From: Nocardia pseudobrasiliensis NBRC 108224
GTDB lineage: Bacteria > Actinomycetota > Actinomycetes > Mycobacteriales > Mycobacteriaceae
Direction: 5' to 3'
DNA: 64,000 nt
Assembly (NCBI RefSeq): GCF_001613105.1
Contig: NZ_BDBS01000002.1
Coordinates: 496,001 to 560,000, forward strand
The notes under the pieces were generated by a model. That model searched no databases. It saw only the letters and a list, made by a program, of their open reading frames with translations, and was not told the DNA's origin. Numbering within the stretch: the stretch's first letter is position 1; every line of letters begins with the position of its first letter. Positions 1-9,644 of this stretch are shown here, piece by piece. The position numbers were made by a program, and so were the translations under genes.

Positions 1-207
1 CTGTACGCCCCGCTCGGGGAGGGAGATGTCGATATCGAGTCCCTGGTGCGGTGCCTACGCGCGGCGGGCTATCGGGGCTGGTTTGTGATCGAACAGGACA
101 CGGCCCTGGACCCGGGCGATTCGGCCGAGGGCTCGAGCCGCGATGCCGAACGCAGTCTGCGTTATCTGGCGGGGGTCGGCGCGGCGTGCGAATCCGCACT
201 CAGTTAA
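1..207 (+). CDS. C-terminal end of an IolE-like sugar-phosphate isomerase/epimerase (partial)
   Basis: An open frame runs from the first base to a TAA at 205-207 and gives 68 residues. They resemble the last strand and helix of the xylose-isomerase-like TIM barrel of inosose dehydratase: a G-Y-x-G-W segment followed by an E-Q-D metal/active-site segment, then a closing helix. IolE would dehydrate 2-keto-myo-inositol in the inositol pathway. The downstream transporter, iolC, iolB and iolD support this. The N-terminus lies outside the window, so IolE cannot be separated from related epimerases such as IolH or IolI. Confidence 0.7.
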   Translation: MYAPLGEGDVDIESLVRCLRAAGYRGWFVIEQDTALDPGDSAEGSSRDAERSLRYLAGVGAACESALS

Positions 208-217
208 GTAGGAATCC

Positions 218-1210
218 ATGACAACGATGTCGACAGCGCGCCGCCGGTGGCGCAGCCTGCCGTGGTTGGCCGTCGGTGTGGTACTCGCCGCATGCAGCGG
301 ACCGGGTGCCGACGCGCCTGTCAACCAGACCGAGACCCCCGTCGCCGCGGGCACATTGAGCTCGGTCGCGGTCGTCACGCACGGCACGCCCGGCGACGCC
401 TTCTGGAATGTGGTCAAGAACGGCGCCGAGGCCGCGGGTAAGGATCTCGGCGTGCGCGTCGAGTACAACTCCGCGGGTGATCCCGGTCAGCAGGCCAAGC
501 TCATCGATAACGCGATAGCCCAGGGCGTCGGCGGTCTGGTTGTGTCGATGGCCAATCCGGAGGCGCTGCGCCCGTCGGTGGAGCGCGCGGTATCCGCGGG
601 AATCCCGGTGGTCACCATCAACTCCGGTGAATCCGACAGTGCGGCGTTCGGCGCCATCGGCCATGTCGGGCAGAGTGAGCGATCGGCGGGACAGGCGGCG
701 GGTAAGCGGCTCAAGGACGCCGGGAAGACGAAGATGCTCTGCGTCATCCACGAGGCGGGCAATATCGGCGCCAACGATCGCTGCGCCGGCGCGACCCAGG
801 GTTTCGGCAATGCCGCCACCTTGCAGGTCGACATCAACAACCCCACCGATGTGCAATCGCGCATCAAGGGCGCGCTCGAGGCCGACCGCGGCATCGACGC
901 GGTGTTGACCCTCAATTCGCAGATCGCCGCACGGGCGGTGTCGGCGGTCGACGAATCGCATGCCACGGCCACGGTGGCCACCTTCGATCTCAACTCCGAT
1001 GTGGTGGACGCGATCCGGGCGGGCAAACTGCTGTTCGCGGTGGATCAGCAGCAGTACGAGCAGGGCTATCTACCGGTGGTGATGCTGCAGGCCTACCGAA
1101 CCAATCTCAATACGGTCGGTGGCGGTGCGCCGGTGCAGACCGGACCGGCCTTCGTCGACAAGGGCAATGTCGACGCCATCGCCAAGCTCGTCGCCCAGGG
1201 CACCCGCTGA
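218..1210 (+). CDS. Sugar ABC transporter substrate-binding lipoprotein (CUT2 type)
   Basis: 330 residues. The N-terminus has basic residues, a hydrophobic stretch and a lipobox (V-L-A-A-C), so the mature protein should be a lipid-anchored periplasmic-side binding protein. The rest reads as a type I periplasmic binding fold of the ribose/galactose/inositol class, with a repeated G-x-x-G-L-V-V-S pattern and a late strand-turn with D-Q-Q-Q-Y-E-Q-G-Y. It starts 10 bp after the iolE-like stop behind an AGGAA. A second in-frame ATG at 227 is possible. The setting among iol genes suggests inositol or a related cyclitol as substrate; this is an inference from position. Confidence 0.88.
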   Translation: MTTMSTARRRWRSLPWLAVGVVLAACSGPGADAPVNQTETPVAAGTLSSVAVVTHGTPGDAFWNVVKNGAEAAGKDLGVRVEYNSAGDPGQQAKLIDNAIAQGVGGLVVSMANPEALRPSVERAVSAGIPVVTINSGESDSAAFGAIGHVGQSERSAGQAAGKRLKDAGKTKMLCVIHEAGNIGANDRCAGATQGFGNAATLQVDINNPTDVQSRIKGALEADRGIDAVLTLNSQIAARAVSAVDESHATATVATFDLNSDVVDAIRAGKLLFAVDQQQYEQGYLPVVMLQAYRTNLNTVGGGAPVQTGPAFVDKGNVDAIAKLVAQGTR

Positions 1211-1227
1211 GGACAGGAGTGGATGAA

Positions 1228-2280
1228 ATGAGTGTTGCCACAACGGTCTCCCAGCCGGCACCCAGTAAACCGGAACCCGGACCGTCGCTGCTGAACCGGA
1301 TGATCGTGCGACCCGAGATCGGGTCCGCGCTCGGTGCGCTGGTGGTGTTCCTGTTCTTCTCGATCATCACCGACCGATTCCTGAGTGCGCTCGGCGTGGC
1401 CACCTGGCTCGACGACGCGTCGACGCTGGGGATCATGGCCGTCGCGGTCGCGATGTTGATGATCGGCGGCGAATTCGATCTGTCCGCCGGTGTGATGACC
1501 GCGTCCACCGCACTGGTGACCGCGCTGCTCGCGGTGCACGCGGGCTGGAACGTCTGGTTGGCGCTCCTGGTTTCGCTGCTGTTCGCGCTGGCGGTGGGCG
1601 CGCTCAACGGCTGGGTCGTGATGCGGACCGGGTTGCCCAGCTTCATCGTCACTCTGGGCACCTTCCTCGCGCTGCAGGGTCTCAATCTCGGCGTCACCCG
1701 GCTGATCACCGGCACCGTGCAGGTCTCCGGTATTCGATCGGCCCCCGGATATTCCTCGGCGGGATGGGTTTTCGCCTCCACCACCAATATCGGCGACGCC
1801 CGCATCCAGGCGTCGGTGGTGTGGTGGATCGTGCTCACCGCCATCGCGGCGCTGGTACTGGTGCGAACCCGGTTCGGCAACTGGATCTTCGCGGTCGGCG
1901 GGTCGCTGGTCAGTGCTCGCGCGGTCGGTGTTCCGGCGGTGCGGACGAAGATCCTGCTGTTCATGACGACCGCCTTCGCCGGATGGGTGGTCGGCTCCTG
2001 CAATATCCTGCGGTTCGCGAGCGTGCAGGCCAATCAGGGTGTGGGACTGGAGTTTCAGTACATCATCGCGGCGGTGGTGGGTGGTTGCCTGCTGACCGGC
2101 GGCTTCGGGTCGGTGATCGGCGCGGCGATCGGCGCGTTGATCTTCGGCATGGCGCGCCAGGGCATCGTATTCGCGCGCTGGGACAGCGACTGGTTCATGT
2201 TGTTCCTCGGCGTACTGCTGCTGTCGGCGGTGCTGGTGAACAACGCATTCAAGAAGCGCGCGGAAAGGGTACGTCGATGA
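1228..2280 (+). CDS. Sugar ABC transporter permease (CUT2/BPD-type, RbsC-like)
   Basis: About 350 residues with roughly nine to ten hydrophobic membrane segments. It has the CUT2 permease hallmarks: a G-E-F-D-L-S-A-G stretch near the third helix and a [11 protein letters not shown] stretch near the C-terminus, matching the conserved gGtsl.GG.Gs loop. A GTG at 1219 could also start it, but the AGGAG at 1215-1219 is correctly spaced only for the ATG at 1228. The stop overlaps the start of the ATPase gene (ATGA), implying translational coupling. Confidence 0.88.
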   Translation: MSVATTVSQPAPSKPEPGPSLLNRMIVRPEIGSALGALVVFLFFSIITDRFLSALGVATWLDDASTLGIMAVAVAMLMIGGEFDLSAGVMTASTALVTALLAVHAGWNVWLALLVSLLFALAVGALNGWVVMRTGLPSFIVTLGTFLALQGLNLGVTRLITGTVQVSGIRSAPGYSSAGWVFASTTNIGDARIQASVVWWIVLTAIAALVLVRTRFGNWIFAVGGSLVSARAVGVPAVRTKILLFMTTAFAGWVVGSCNILRFASVQANQGVGLEFQYIIAAVVGGCLLTGGFGSVIGAAIGALIFGMARQGIVFARWDSDWFMLFLGVLLLSAVLVNNAFKKRAERVRR

Positions 2281-3059
2281 CGGCTCCGCTGATCGAAACC
2301 ATCGGTATCGGAAAGAGTTACGGCGGCGTGGTCGCGCTGCAGGATGTGTCCACGGTCGTCAACGCGGGCGAGGTGACCTGTGTGCTCGGTGACAACGGCG
2401 CTGGCAAGTCGACGCTCATCAAGATTCTGGCGGGGGTGCATCAGCACGATGCGGGCGAGCTGAAGATCGACGGCCAGGTCACGAAGTTCGCCTCCCCGCG
2501 CGAATCCCTGGACCGGGGCATCGCCACGGTGTACCAGGATCTCGCGGTGGTGCCGTTGATGAGCGTGTGGCGCAATTTCGTGCTCGGGTCCGAACCCACC
2601 TTCGGCCTGGGTCCGCTGCGATTTCTGGATCGACGCAAGGGCCATGAGATCACCCGGAAGGCCCTGTCGGACATGGGTATAGAGCTGCGCGATATGGAGC
2701 AGCCGGTCGGCACGCTGTCCGGCGGTCAGCGTCAGTGCATCGCGATCGCGCGGGCGGTGCACTACGGCGCGAAGGTCTTGATCCTCGACGAGCCGACCGC
2801 GGCGCTCGGCGTCAAACAGGCCGGGGTGGTGCTGCGCTACGTCGTACAGGCTCGTGACCGCGGGCTCGGCGTCGTGCTCATCACTCACAATCCGCACCAC
2901 GCCTATCCGGTCGGCGATCGGTTCCTGCTGCTCAAGCGCGGCGCGATGCTCGGCGCCTACGAGAAGTCCGATATCGATCTGCCGGAGCTGACCAGGCAGA
3001 TGGCCGGTGGGGCCGAATTGGACGCGCTGCAGCACGAATTGCAAAGGGTTGTGCAGTGA
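2277..3059 (+). CDS. Sugar ABC transporter ATP-binding protein (single ABC domain)
   Basis: 260 residues forming one ABC domain. Walker A is G-D-N-G-A-G-K-S-T near residue 40, the signature is L-S-G-G-Q-R-Q, and Walker B is V-L-I-L-D-E-P-T. Most CUT2 ATPases (RbsA, MglA) carry two ABC domains in about 500 residues. This one is half that length, like FrcA-type proteins, so it presumably works as a homodimer with the permease. It starts inside the permease stop codon and ends with a GTGA overlap into the kinase gene. Confidence 0.9.
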   Translation: MTAPLIETIGIGKSYGGVVALQDVSTVVNAGEVTCVLGDNGAGKSTLIKILAGVHQHDAGELKIDGQVTKFASPRESLDRGIATVYQDLAVVPLMSVWRNFVLGSEPTFGLGPLRFLDRRKGHEITRKALSDMGIELRDMEQPVGTLSGGQRQCIAIARAVHYGAKVLILDEPTAALGVKQAGVVLRYVVQARDRGLGVVLITHNPHHAYPVGDRFLLLKRGAMLGAYEKSDIDLPELTRQMAGGAELDALQHELQRVVQ

Positions 3060-3994
3060 CCGGCCTCGAGGCATTGACGATCGGGCGGGTCGGGGTGGAC
3101 CTGTATCCGCAACAGAGTGGGGTGAGCCTGGCGCGGGTGCAGTCGTTCGCGAAATCACTCGGCGGGACCGCGACCAATGTGGCGGTGGCCGCGGCCCGAT
3201 TGGGACGGCGCAGCGCGGTGCTGACGAAGGTGGGGCCCGACGGGTTCGGGGACTATGTGCGCGGCGCACTGGAGGATTTCGGCGTCTCGGCCCGCTATGT
3301 GGGCACCGCGCCGGATCTGCTGACGCCCGTGGTGTTCTGCGAGCTGAATCCGCCCGCCGATCCGCCGCTGCTGTTCTATCGGGCCCCGATCGCGCCGGAT
3401 CTCACGCTTACCGAGGACGAAGTGCCGTGGGACGTGGTCGAATCCGTGCCGCTGCTGTGGGTGACCGGGACCGGTGTGAGCGCCGAACCCGGCCGCTCGA
3501 CGCAGCGGCGGATTCTCGAGCGTCGCGGGAAGTTCGGTCATACGGTGCTGGATCTGGACTATCGGCCGATGTTCTGGCCGGATGCGACGACCGCGCGGCG
3601 CGAGATCGGCTGGATGCTCGATCACGTGAATACCGTGGTCGGCAATCGCACCGAGGTCGAGGTCGCGGTCGGCAGTGCCGATCCCGACGAGGCCGCCGAC
3701 CGTCTGCTGGCCCGCGGGGTCGACCTGGCGGTGATCAAACGGGGCGCCGACGGCGTTCTGGTCGCGACCCCGTCCGAGCGATGGACCGTGTCGCCGTGCC
3801 GGGTGGAGGTGGTGTGCGGGCTGGGTGCGGGCGACGGATTCGGGGGAGCGCTGGTGCACGGGCTGCTGTCGGGTTGGGAGCCGCGGCGTATCGCGTCGTA
3901 TGCGAATGCCGCGGGAGCGCTGGTGGCCGCGCGATTGGCCTGCGCCGATGCGATGCCCACCGCCGCGGAGATCGAGGAGATGTTGTGCGGCTGA
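3056..3994 (+). CDS. iolC: PfkB-family kinase, probable 5-dehydro-2-deoxygluconokinase
   Basis: 312 residues with both PfkB signatures: an N-terminal G-G-T-A-T-N-V-A segment and a C-terminal G-A-G-D-G-F-G-G-A anion-hole/catalytic-base motif, where the Asp is the catalytic base. IolC phosphorylates 2-deoxy-5-keto-D-gluconate. The substrate assignment rests on the neighbouring iolB, iolD and aldolase-like genes; the fold alone would only give a sugar kinase. The GTG start overlaps the ATPase stop. Confidence 0.85.
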   Translation: MTGLEALTIGRVGVDLYPQQSGVSLARVQSFAKSLGGTATNVAVAAARLGRRSAVLTKVGPDGFGDYVRGALEDFGVSARYVGTAPDLLTPVVFCELNPPADPPLLFYRAPIAPDLTLTEDEVPWDVVESVPLLWVTGTGVSAEPGRSTQRRILERRGKFGHTVLDLDYRPMFWPDATTARREIGWMLDHVNTVVGNRTEVEVAVGSADPDEAADRLLARGVDLAVIKRGADGVLVATPSERWTVSPCRVEVVCGLGAGDGFGGALVHGLLSGWEPRRIASYANAAGALVAARLACADAMPTAAEIEEMLCG

Positions 3995-4055
3995 CGATGT
4001 GGTGGCGAGGTGGCGGAGAGGAGACGGCCTTGACGGTGCGGTCGTGGGAGGTGGC

Positions 4056-4949
4056 ATGTATCTGACCGATGAACGGTGGTACGAACTGTTGCGCGTGCGG
4101 GCCGCGGATCCCGGGGCGGTGCAGCGGGCCTATGCGGACCGGCGACGACGGCCCGTTCTGCCTTCGGGGCAGGGGACGCTGTTCCTGGTGGCGGCCGACC
4201 ATCCGGCGCGCGGCGCGTTGGGGGTGGGGTCGGACCGCACGGCCATGGCGGATCGGCGAATGCTGTTGGAGCGCCTGCTGATCGCGCTGGACAATCCGGC
4301 GGTCGACGGGGTGCTGGGCTCCCCGGATATCGTCGAGGAACTATTGCTGCTGGACGCGCTGCACGACAAGGTCGTCATCGGCTCGATGAACCGGGGCGGG
4401 CTGGCGGGCGCGGACTGGGAGATCGACGATCGCTTCACCGGCTACGATGCCGAATCCCTGGTTCAATTCCGTCTCGACGGCGGAAAGATGCTGCTGCGAC
4501 TGGTGGATTCGGATCCGGGGACGATACCCACCCTGCACGCCTGTGCGCGGGCGGTGTCGGAACTGGCCGTGCACGGGTTGATGGCGATGGTGGAACCGCT
4601 GCCCTATCACCGGGATTCGTCCGGCTCGCTGGTCATGCACAAGGACGCCGCTTCACTGCAGCGGGCGATCACCATCGCCTCGGGGCTGGGCGTCACCTCA
4701 TCGCATACCTGGTTGAAAATCCCGGCTCCGGAGGATCTTTCGGTACTGGACGCCACCACGCTTCCGGTGGTGGTACTAGGCGGCGCGCCATCGGGTGATA
4801 TCGACGCCGACCTGGCGTCCTGGGGTAGCGCCCTGGGACACGATGTCGCTCGCGGATTGGTCATCGGCCGCAGCCTGCTGTACCCGCCGGACGGCGATGT
4901 CGCCGGGGCGGTCGAGGCGGCGGCGCGGGTGTTGAAGGAGGCGCAATGA
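4056..4949 (+). CDS. Cgl0158-family (beta/alpha)8 barrel protein, aldolase-like, inositol pathway
   Basis: About 297 residues. The sequence reads as a class I aldolase-like barrel resembling the Cgl0158 family found next to iolC in Corynebacterium and relatives. It has an early A-A-D-H-P-A-R-G segment, a mid S-M-N-R-G-G-L loop and a late W-L-K-I-P strand whose Lys could be the Schiff-base residue (inference). By position it may do the IolJ job, splitting 2-deoxy-5-keto-gluconate-6-phosphate into malonate semialdehyde and dihydroxyacetone phosphate. The start at 4056 follows GGGAGG; the frame is open further upstream but that part does not look like protein. ATGA overlap with iolB. Confidence 0.72.
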   Translation: MYLTDERWYELLRVRAADPGAVQRAYADRRRRPVLPSGQGTLFLVAADHPARGALGVGSDRTAMADRRMLLERLLIALDNPAVDGVLGSPDIVEELLLLDALHDKVVIGSMNRGGLAGADWEIDDRFTGYDAESLVQFRLDGGKMLLRLVDSDPGTIPTLHACARAVSELAVHGLMAMVEPLPYHRDSSGSLVMHKDAASLQRAITIASGLGVTSSHTWLKIPAPEDLSVLDATTLPVVVLGGAPSGDIDADLASWGSALGHDVARGLVIGRSLLYPPDGDVAGAVEAAARVLKEAQ

Positions 4950-5839
4950 GCACACTGCATCATCCCGACGGAACCCTGAGCGACGGGGACGATCCCATCC
5001 TGCTGAGCGCCGAGGGCGCGGGGTGGAACTACACCGGCCTCAGGGTGCTGCGGTTGACGGCGGGGCGGGCGCGGGTCGTGCACACGGGGGAGTACGAGGC
5101 ATTCGTTCTGCCGCTGGCGGGTTCCTGCACCGTGCGGGTCGACGGTCTGGTATTCGAATTGGCCGGGCGGGATTCGGTTTTCACCCGCGTCACCGATTTC
5201 GCCTACGTGCCGCGCGAGGCCGAGGTGGAGCTGTGGGCCGATCGAGACGCCGAGATCGCGCTGCCGATGGCGCGCTGCACGCGGCGGCTGGAGGCGAAAT
5301 ACGGTGCCGCAGAGGATGTTCCGGTCGAGGTGCGCGGCGCGGGGCAGGCCAGTCGGCAGGTTACCAATTTCGGGGTGCCCGGGGTGTGGGAGCACGCCGA
5401 CAAGTTGAACGCCTGTGAGCTCATCACCCCGGACGGAAACTGGTCGTCCTATCCGCCGCACAAGCACGACGAGGCGAACGAGTGCGAGGTGGTCAACGAG
5501 GAGATCTACTACTTCCGCATTGCCGGGCGTGACGGAATCACCCCGTCGCGGGAGGGTTTCGGCCTGCACCGCACCTATACCGCGGATGGCACACTGGACG
5601 AGAACGTGGCGGTCCGCGACGGTGATGTCTTCCTCGTGCCGCACGGCTATCACGGTCCCTGCATCGCCGCACCGGGCTATCCGATGTACTACCTCAACAT
5701 CCTCGCCGGGCCCGCGCCGGAGCGGTCGATGGCGTTCTGTGACGATCCGGCGCACGGTTGGGTACGCGACAGCTGGGCCGGTGTAGCGACCGATATCCGA
5801 TGCCCCGTCACCGATGCCGGCGGACGAACTACTCCATGA
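4946..5839 (+). CDS. iolB: 5-deoxy-glucuronate isomerase
   Basis: 297 residues with two cupin halves, matching IolB length. The second half shows the metal-binding cluster P-P-H-K-H-D followed by E-E-I-Y-Y-F and a later H-G-Y-H-G-P. IolB converts 5-deoxy-D-glucuronate to 2-deoxy-5-keto-D-gluconate, the IolC substrate. The start overlaps the preceding stop (ATGA). The stop is 16 bp before iolD. Confidence 0.93.
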   Translation: MSTLHHPDGTLSDGDDPILLSAEGAGWNYTGLRVLRLTAGRARVVHTGEYEAFVLPLAGSCTVRVDGLVFELAGRDSVFTRVTDFAYVPREAEVELWADRDAEIALPMARCTRRLEAKYGAAEDVPVEVRGAGQASRQVTNFGVPGVWEHADKLNACELITPDGNWSSYPPHKHDEANECEVVNEEIYYFRIAGRDGITPSREGFGLHRTYTADGTLDENVAVRDGDVFLVPHGYHGPCIAAPGYPMYYLNILAGPAPERSMAFCDDPAHGWVRDSWAGVATDIRCPVTDAGGRTTP

Positions 5840-5855
5840 ACGAGGGGCGATTCCG

Positions 5856-7697
5856 ATGAAACTGACCACCGCGCAAGCACTCGTCGCCTGGATGATCGCT
5901 CAGCATTCCGAAACTCTGGACGGTCGCGAGGTGCCGCTGTTCCCGGCGGTTTTCGCGATCTTCGGGCACGGCAATGTGCTCGGATTGGGTACCGCGCTGG
6001 AGGAGCGGCGCGATGTGATGCCGGTCTGGCGCGGGCATACCGAACAGGGGATGGCGCTGGCCGCGGTCGGTCTGGCCAAGGCGACGCATCGGCGTCAGGT
6101 CGGCGTCGCGACCTCCTCGATCGGGCCGGGCGCGCTGAACATGGTGACCGCCGCCGGTGTCGCCCATGCGAATCGGCTTCCGCTGCTACTGCTTCCGGGC
6201 GACACCTTCGTCAGCCGCGCGCCGGATCCGGTGTTGCAGCAGGTGGAGCATTTCGGCGACGCGACCGCCACCGTCAACGACGCGTTCCGGGCGGTGAGCC
6301 GGTACTTCGATCGCCTCACCCGGCCCGAACAGCTGATCGCGACCCTGCCGCAGGTGGCCCGCGTGCTCACCGATGCCGCGGACGCGGGACCTGTCACCCT
6401 GGCACTGCCGCAGGATGTACAGGCCGAAACCTTCGATTTCCCCGACAGTTTGTTCGAACCGGTCGTACATCGCGTACAGCGCGTGCGACCGGACCACCGG
6501 GTGCTCGCCGAGGCCGCGCTGGCGCTGCGGGCATCGGAGCGGCCTCTGCTGGTACTCGGCGGCGGAGTGCGTTATTCCGGAGCGGGGCAGCGAGCCGTGG
6601 ACTTCGCCGAGCGCCACGGAATTCCCATCACCGAGACCACGGCGGGGCGCACACTCGTGCGCCACGATCATCCGCTGTACGCCGGGCCGCTGGGCATCAC
6701 CGGATCGGCCTCGGCGAATACCGTTGCGGCCGAAGCGGATCTGGTGCTTGCGCTGGGAACTCGGTTGCAGGACTTCACGACCGCGTCCTGGACGGTCTTC
6801 GCGCCGGATGTCCGGCTGGTCAGCGTGAACGCCGCCCGCTTCGATGCCGTCAAACACGGCGCGCTGGCGGTGGTCGGCGATGTCGGTGCGACGCTGGGGG
6901 ATTTGGCTGTGCCGATGGCCGACTGGCAGGTGGATCGGGGCTGGACCGGGCGGGCCGCCGCGGTACGGGGCGAATGGGACAGCTATATCGATAAGCTGCG
7001 GGCACCGGCCGCGGGGATTCCGAGCTATGCCCAGATCGTGGGGGCCGTCAATGATCTGAGCGAACCCACCGATTATGTGATGACCGCCTCGGGTGGTCTG
7101 CCGGGGGAACTGATCGGCGGCTGGCGTGCGCACGGCGGTGAGCCGACGATGGACGTGGAGTACGGATTCTCCTGTATGGGTTACGAACTCGCCGGTGCGT
7201 GGGGCGCGGCCCTGGCGCATCGGCGCGGACTGGTCACCACCATGCTCGGGGACGGGTCGTATCTGATGCTCAACTCCGAGCTGTTCTCGGCGGCCTTCGC
7301 CGGACATCCGCTGGTCGCGGTCGTCTGCGATAACGACGGATACGCGGTCATCGCGCGGTTGCAGGAGAATCAGGGCGGCAACGCGTTCAACAACTTCTAT
7401 CCCGACTGCCGCACCAATCACACCCGCCCGCCGCGGGTCGACTTCGCCGCCCACGCCCACTCGCTGGGCTGCGCGGTCTTCACCGCCGCCGACCTGAACG
7501 GATTCCGCAACGCCTACGCCCACGCCCGGTCCGCCGCCGTCGCCCAATCCCGGCCCGCTGTCGTGATCATCCGCACCCAACCCTCCGCCTGGACCGAATC
7601 CGGCGCCTGGTGGGAAGTCGGTGTCCCGGAACATCTCTCGGGCCGTGCGTCCTTGGAACAGTCGAAACCCGATCAGATCCGACACCTCCGTCCCTGA
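5856..7697 (+). CDS. iolD: 3D-(3,5/4)-trihydroxycyclohexane-1,2-dione acylhydrolase (ThDP-dependent)
   Basis: 613 residues in the order of ThDP enzymes: N-terminal PYR domain with the catalytic Glu in the H-T-E-Q-G-M segment, a middle domain, and a C-terminal PP domain. The PP domain has the ThDP motif G-D-G-S-Y and ends with D-N-D-G-Y. IolD hydrolyses the cyclic diketone made by IolE, opening the inositol ring. The frame is open to 5814, but GAGGGG eight bases before the ATG at 5856 and the M-K-L-T-T-A-Q-A start of the family fix the start. Last gene of the operon. Confidence 0.95.
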   Translation: MKLTTAQALVAWMIAQHSETLDGREVPLFPAVFAIFGHGNVLGLGTALEERRDVMPVWRGHTEQGMALAAVGLAKATHRRQVGVATSSIGPGALNMVTAAGVAHANRLPLLLLPGDTFVSRAPDPVLQQVEHFGDATATVNDAFRAVSRYFDRLTRPEQLIATLPQVARVLTDAADAGPVTLALPQDVQAETFDFPDSLFEPVVHRVQRVRPDHRVLAEAALALRASERPLLVLGGGVRYSGAGQRAVDFAERHGIPITETTAGRTLVRHDHPLYAGPLGITGSASANTVAAEADLVLALGTRLQDFTTASWTVFAPDVRLVSVNAARFDAVKHGALAVVGDVGATLGDLAVPMADWQVDRGWTGRAAAVRGEWDSYIDKLRAPAAGIPSYAQIVGAVNDLSEPTDYVMTASGGLPGELIGGWRAHGGEPTMDVEYGFSCMGYELAGAWGAALAHRRGLVTTMLGDGSYLMLNSELFSAAFAGHPLVAVVCDNDGYAVIARLQENQGGNAFNNFYPDCRTNHTRPPRVDFAAHAHSLGCAVFTAADLNGFRNAYAHARSAAVAQSRPAVVIIRTQPSAWTESGAWWEVGVPEHLSGRASLEQSKPDQIRHLRP

Positions 7698-7745
7698 TCG
7701 GCGAGCCTGGCGAGCTCCGCCGATTCCCGCATCTCTGCGCGCAGG

Positions 7746-8210
7746 TCAGGACTGGTGCGGGAAGTCCCGGATCTCGTCTTCGGTTCGCTGGGTGGCGGCT
7801 TCGATGAATCGCAGCAAGGTGGTCAGTTCGGATCGGTCGAGGCCCTCCAGATCGTGGAGGTGGCTGTTGTTCAGGTTGTCGTAGAGCGCGCCGATTCGTT
7901 CGATCGCCTTGTCGTCCGGTTCGATCAGGACCTTTCGGCGATCGTGTCGGTCGGGGATGCGGCGGACGAAGCCCGATTGGACCAGCCGCTCGATCATGCG
8001 CGAGGCCGAACCGCTGGTCAGATTGACTCGGCGGGCCAGCTCGCCGGGGGTGGCGGGTCCCTGATTGGCCAGGACGTAGAGCGCCTGCAGGTCGGTCCAG
8101 TTCAGGCCGACGTGTTCGGCGATCATGCCGTTGAGCTGGACGATCGGGATCTGCCAGCGGGCGATGGCCCGCAGGACCTCGGTGCGTAGGTTCTTTTGCG
8201 ATTGCGTCAT
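7746..8210 (-). CDS. MarR-family transcriptional regulator
   Basis: 154 residues with a MarR winged helix: a middle helix-turn-helix with T-P-G-E-L-A-R-R-V-N-L-T-S-G-S-A-S-R and a wing with D-R-H-D-R-R-K-V-L, followed by a C-terminal dimerisation helix. The ATG at 8210 is preceded by GAGGAGG at four bases; the TTG just before it is too close to that site. It is transcribed away from the P450 gene and faces the iol operon tail to tail, so the P450 promoter is its most likely target. Ligand unknown. Confidence 0.9.
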   Translation of the reverse strand: MTQSQKNLRTEVLRAIARWQIPIVQLNGMIAEHVGLNWTDLQALYVLANQGPATPGELARRVNLTSGSASRMIERLVQSGFVRRIPDRHDRRKVLIEPDDKAIERIGALYDNLNNSHLHDLEGLDRSELTTLLRFIEAATQRTEDEIRDFPHQS

Positions 8211-8245
8211 CAAGCCTCCTCGAGTGTGTCAGCATACTGTGCTGC

Positions 8246-8296
8246 GCAGTCGATGCAGTACGCACAATCTGTGTATTGCAGTCGCTGCGTAACGCA
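8246..8296. promoter_or_regulatory. Two direct repeats, candidate MarR operators
   Basis: In the gap between the divergent MarR and P450 genes, 8246-8264 and 8278-8296 are 19-bp direct repeats (GCAGTCG-[AC]-TGC..CGCA) identical at 15 positions and 32 bp apart, about three helical turns. The second contains a clean palindrome TGCGT-A-ACGCA (8286-8296). Likely binding sites for the MarR protein, controlling both directions. Inferred from sequence only. Confidence 0.5.
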
Positions 8297-8337
8297 GCTA
8301 TCTTTCGAGGGTCGCAATCGTCAACAGGGAAGTCGCC

Positions 8338-9468
8338 ATGCCGAATTCGCCCACCGTGAGTTGCCCGTTCTCGACCCAGGCCCGTCCGCTGAATGTCCCT
8401 GACCCGGAACGCATCGCGATGCGCCGAGGGGGTCCCGTCGTTCGGACCGAGGCCCCGGCGGGCGGGTCGGTCTGGATCGTCACCGATGCCGAGCTGGCGC
8501 GCGAGGTATTGGCCGACGCTCGGTTCGCCAAGGATCCCGCGCTCGCGCCGGAGCGGTGGGATGCCCGCACGGCGGGTCTGGAACCGACTGCGGCCGAACA
8601 AATGTCGGTGACCACGCTCGACGGGGAGTCGCATATGCGATTGCGGCGCGCGTTCGCGCCGCTGTTCAGTGCGGCTCGTATGCGGGCGGCCTATCCGCGG
8701 ATGAAGGCCGTCGCCGAGAATCTGCTCGACGATCTGGGGCCCGGAAAGGTCGACCTGGTAGACGATTTCACCACCCGATATCCGCTGACCATCCTGTGCG
8801 ATCTACTCGCCATTCCGCCGCGCCACATCGACGCCGCGATCGGGGCCTGCCACCTCATGCACGTCGACTACCCGGCCAATGTCGGCCGGGCGATGAGCGG
8901 CTTCGCGGAGCTCGCGAGCATAGCGCTCGACCACACCGACGGGCCCGCAACCGAACTCGCGCAACGCATGCCCGCGGACAGCACCCCGCGTGACCTGCAC
9001 TACCAGATCTTCACCCTCCTGTTCGCCGGACAGCTCACCACCGACCTGACCGTCGGATTCCTGGTGGCCCGACTGCTCGGCGATCCCACGGCTTCTCCGG
9101 ACAATGACCAACTCGTCCGTGAGACCTTGCGCAAACACCCACCGGCGCCGTTCACCCTGTGGCGCTTCACTGCAACCGAACTCGACCTCGCGGGCATCCG
9201 CCTACCAGCCAATACCCCAGTGCTGATCGACATCCAGGGCATCAACGCCCACCTCACCCCCGAAGCCAATGACCTCACCTTCGGCGCGGGCCCGCACTAC
9301 TGCATCGGGGCCCAACTGGCCCACCTGGAACTCCGCGCCCTCGCCGAAACCCTCCGCACCACCTACCCCCGCGCCCGACTCAGCACCGCCTTCGCCGACC
9401 TCCGGCACAGCTCTCCGGGAGGCATCATGGGCAGCCGACTCCATTCACTCCCCGTCGAACTGCGCTAG
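8338..9468 (+). CDS. Compact cytochrome P450
   Basis: 376 residues, short for a bacterial P450. The heme loop F-G-A-G-P-H-Y-C-I-G puts the axial cysteine at 322, and the K-helix E-x-x-R is E262-R265. Two features are unusual. The I-helix reads A-G-Q-L-T-T (230-235), so the acidic partner of the conserved Thr is replaced by Leu. The segment between the K' region and the heme loop lacks the usual P-x-x-F-x-x-x-R stretch. It may be an atypical P450 such as a peroxygenase or dehydratase. Redox partner genes are not adjacent. Probably regulated by the divergent MarR gene. Confidence 0.9.
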   Translation: MPNSPTVSCPFSTQARPLNVPDPERIAMRRGGPVVRTEAPAGGSVWIVTDAELAREVLADARFAKDPALAPERWDARTAGLEPTAAEQMSVTTLDGESHMRLRRAFAPLFSAARMRAAYPRMKAVAENLLDDLGPGKVDLVDDFTTRYPLTILCDLLAIPPRHIDAAIGACHLMHVDYPANVGRAMSGFAELASIALDHTDGPATELAQRMPADSTPRDLHYQIFTLLFAGQLTTDLTVGFLVARLLGDPTASPDNDQLVRETLRKHPPAPFTLWRFTATELDLAGIRLPANTPVLIDIQGINAHLTPEANDLTFGAGPHYCIGAQLAHLELRALAETLRTTYPRARLSTAFADLRHSSPGGIMGSRLHSLPVELR

Positions 9469-9644
9469 CGTCCCCCGAACCCGTCGGCGCTGCGAGCGCC
9501 GTGCCCGCGAGCGATCAAGGCGCGATGCAGCGGAATCGCTGTAGCGAAGACGAATACAGCGAAGGCGGTGAGCTGAACCAGGCCGCCTCGATTGCCCCGG
9601 AGGCAGTCGAGGTCGGCGCGAGGGCTCGCTCGAACCTGTCACTC

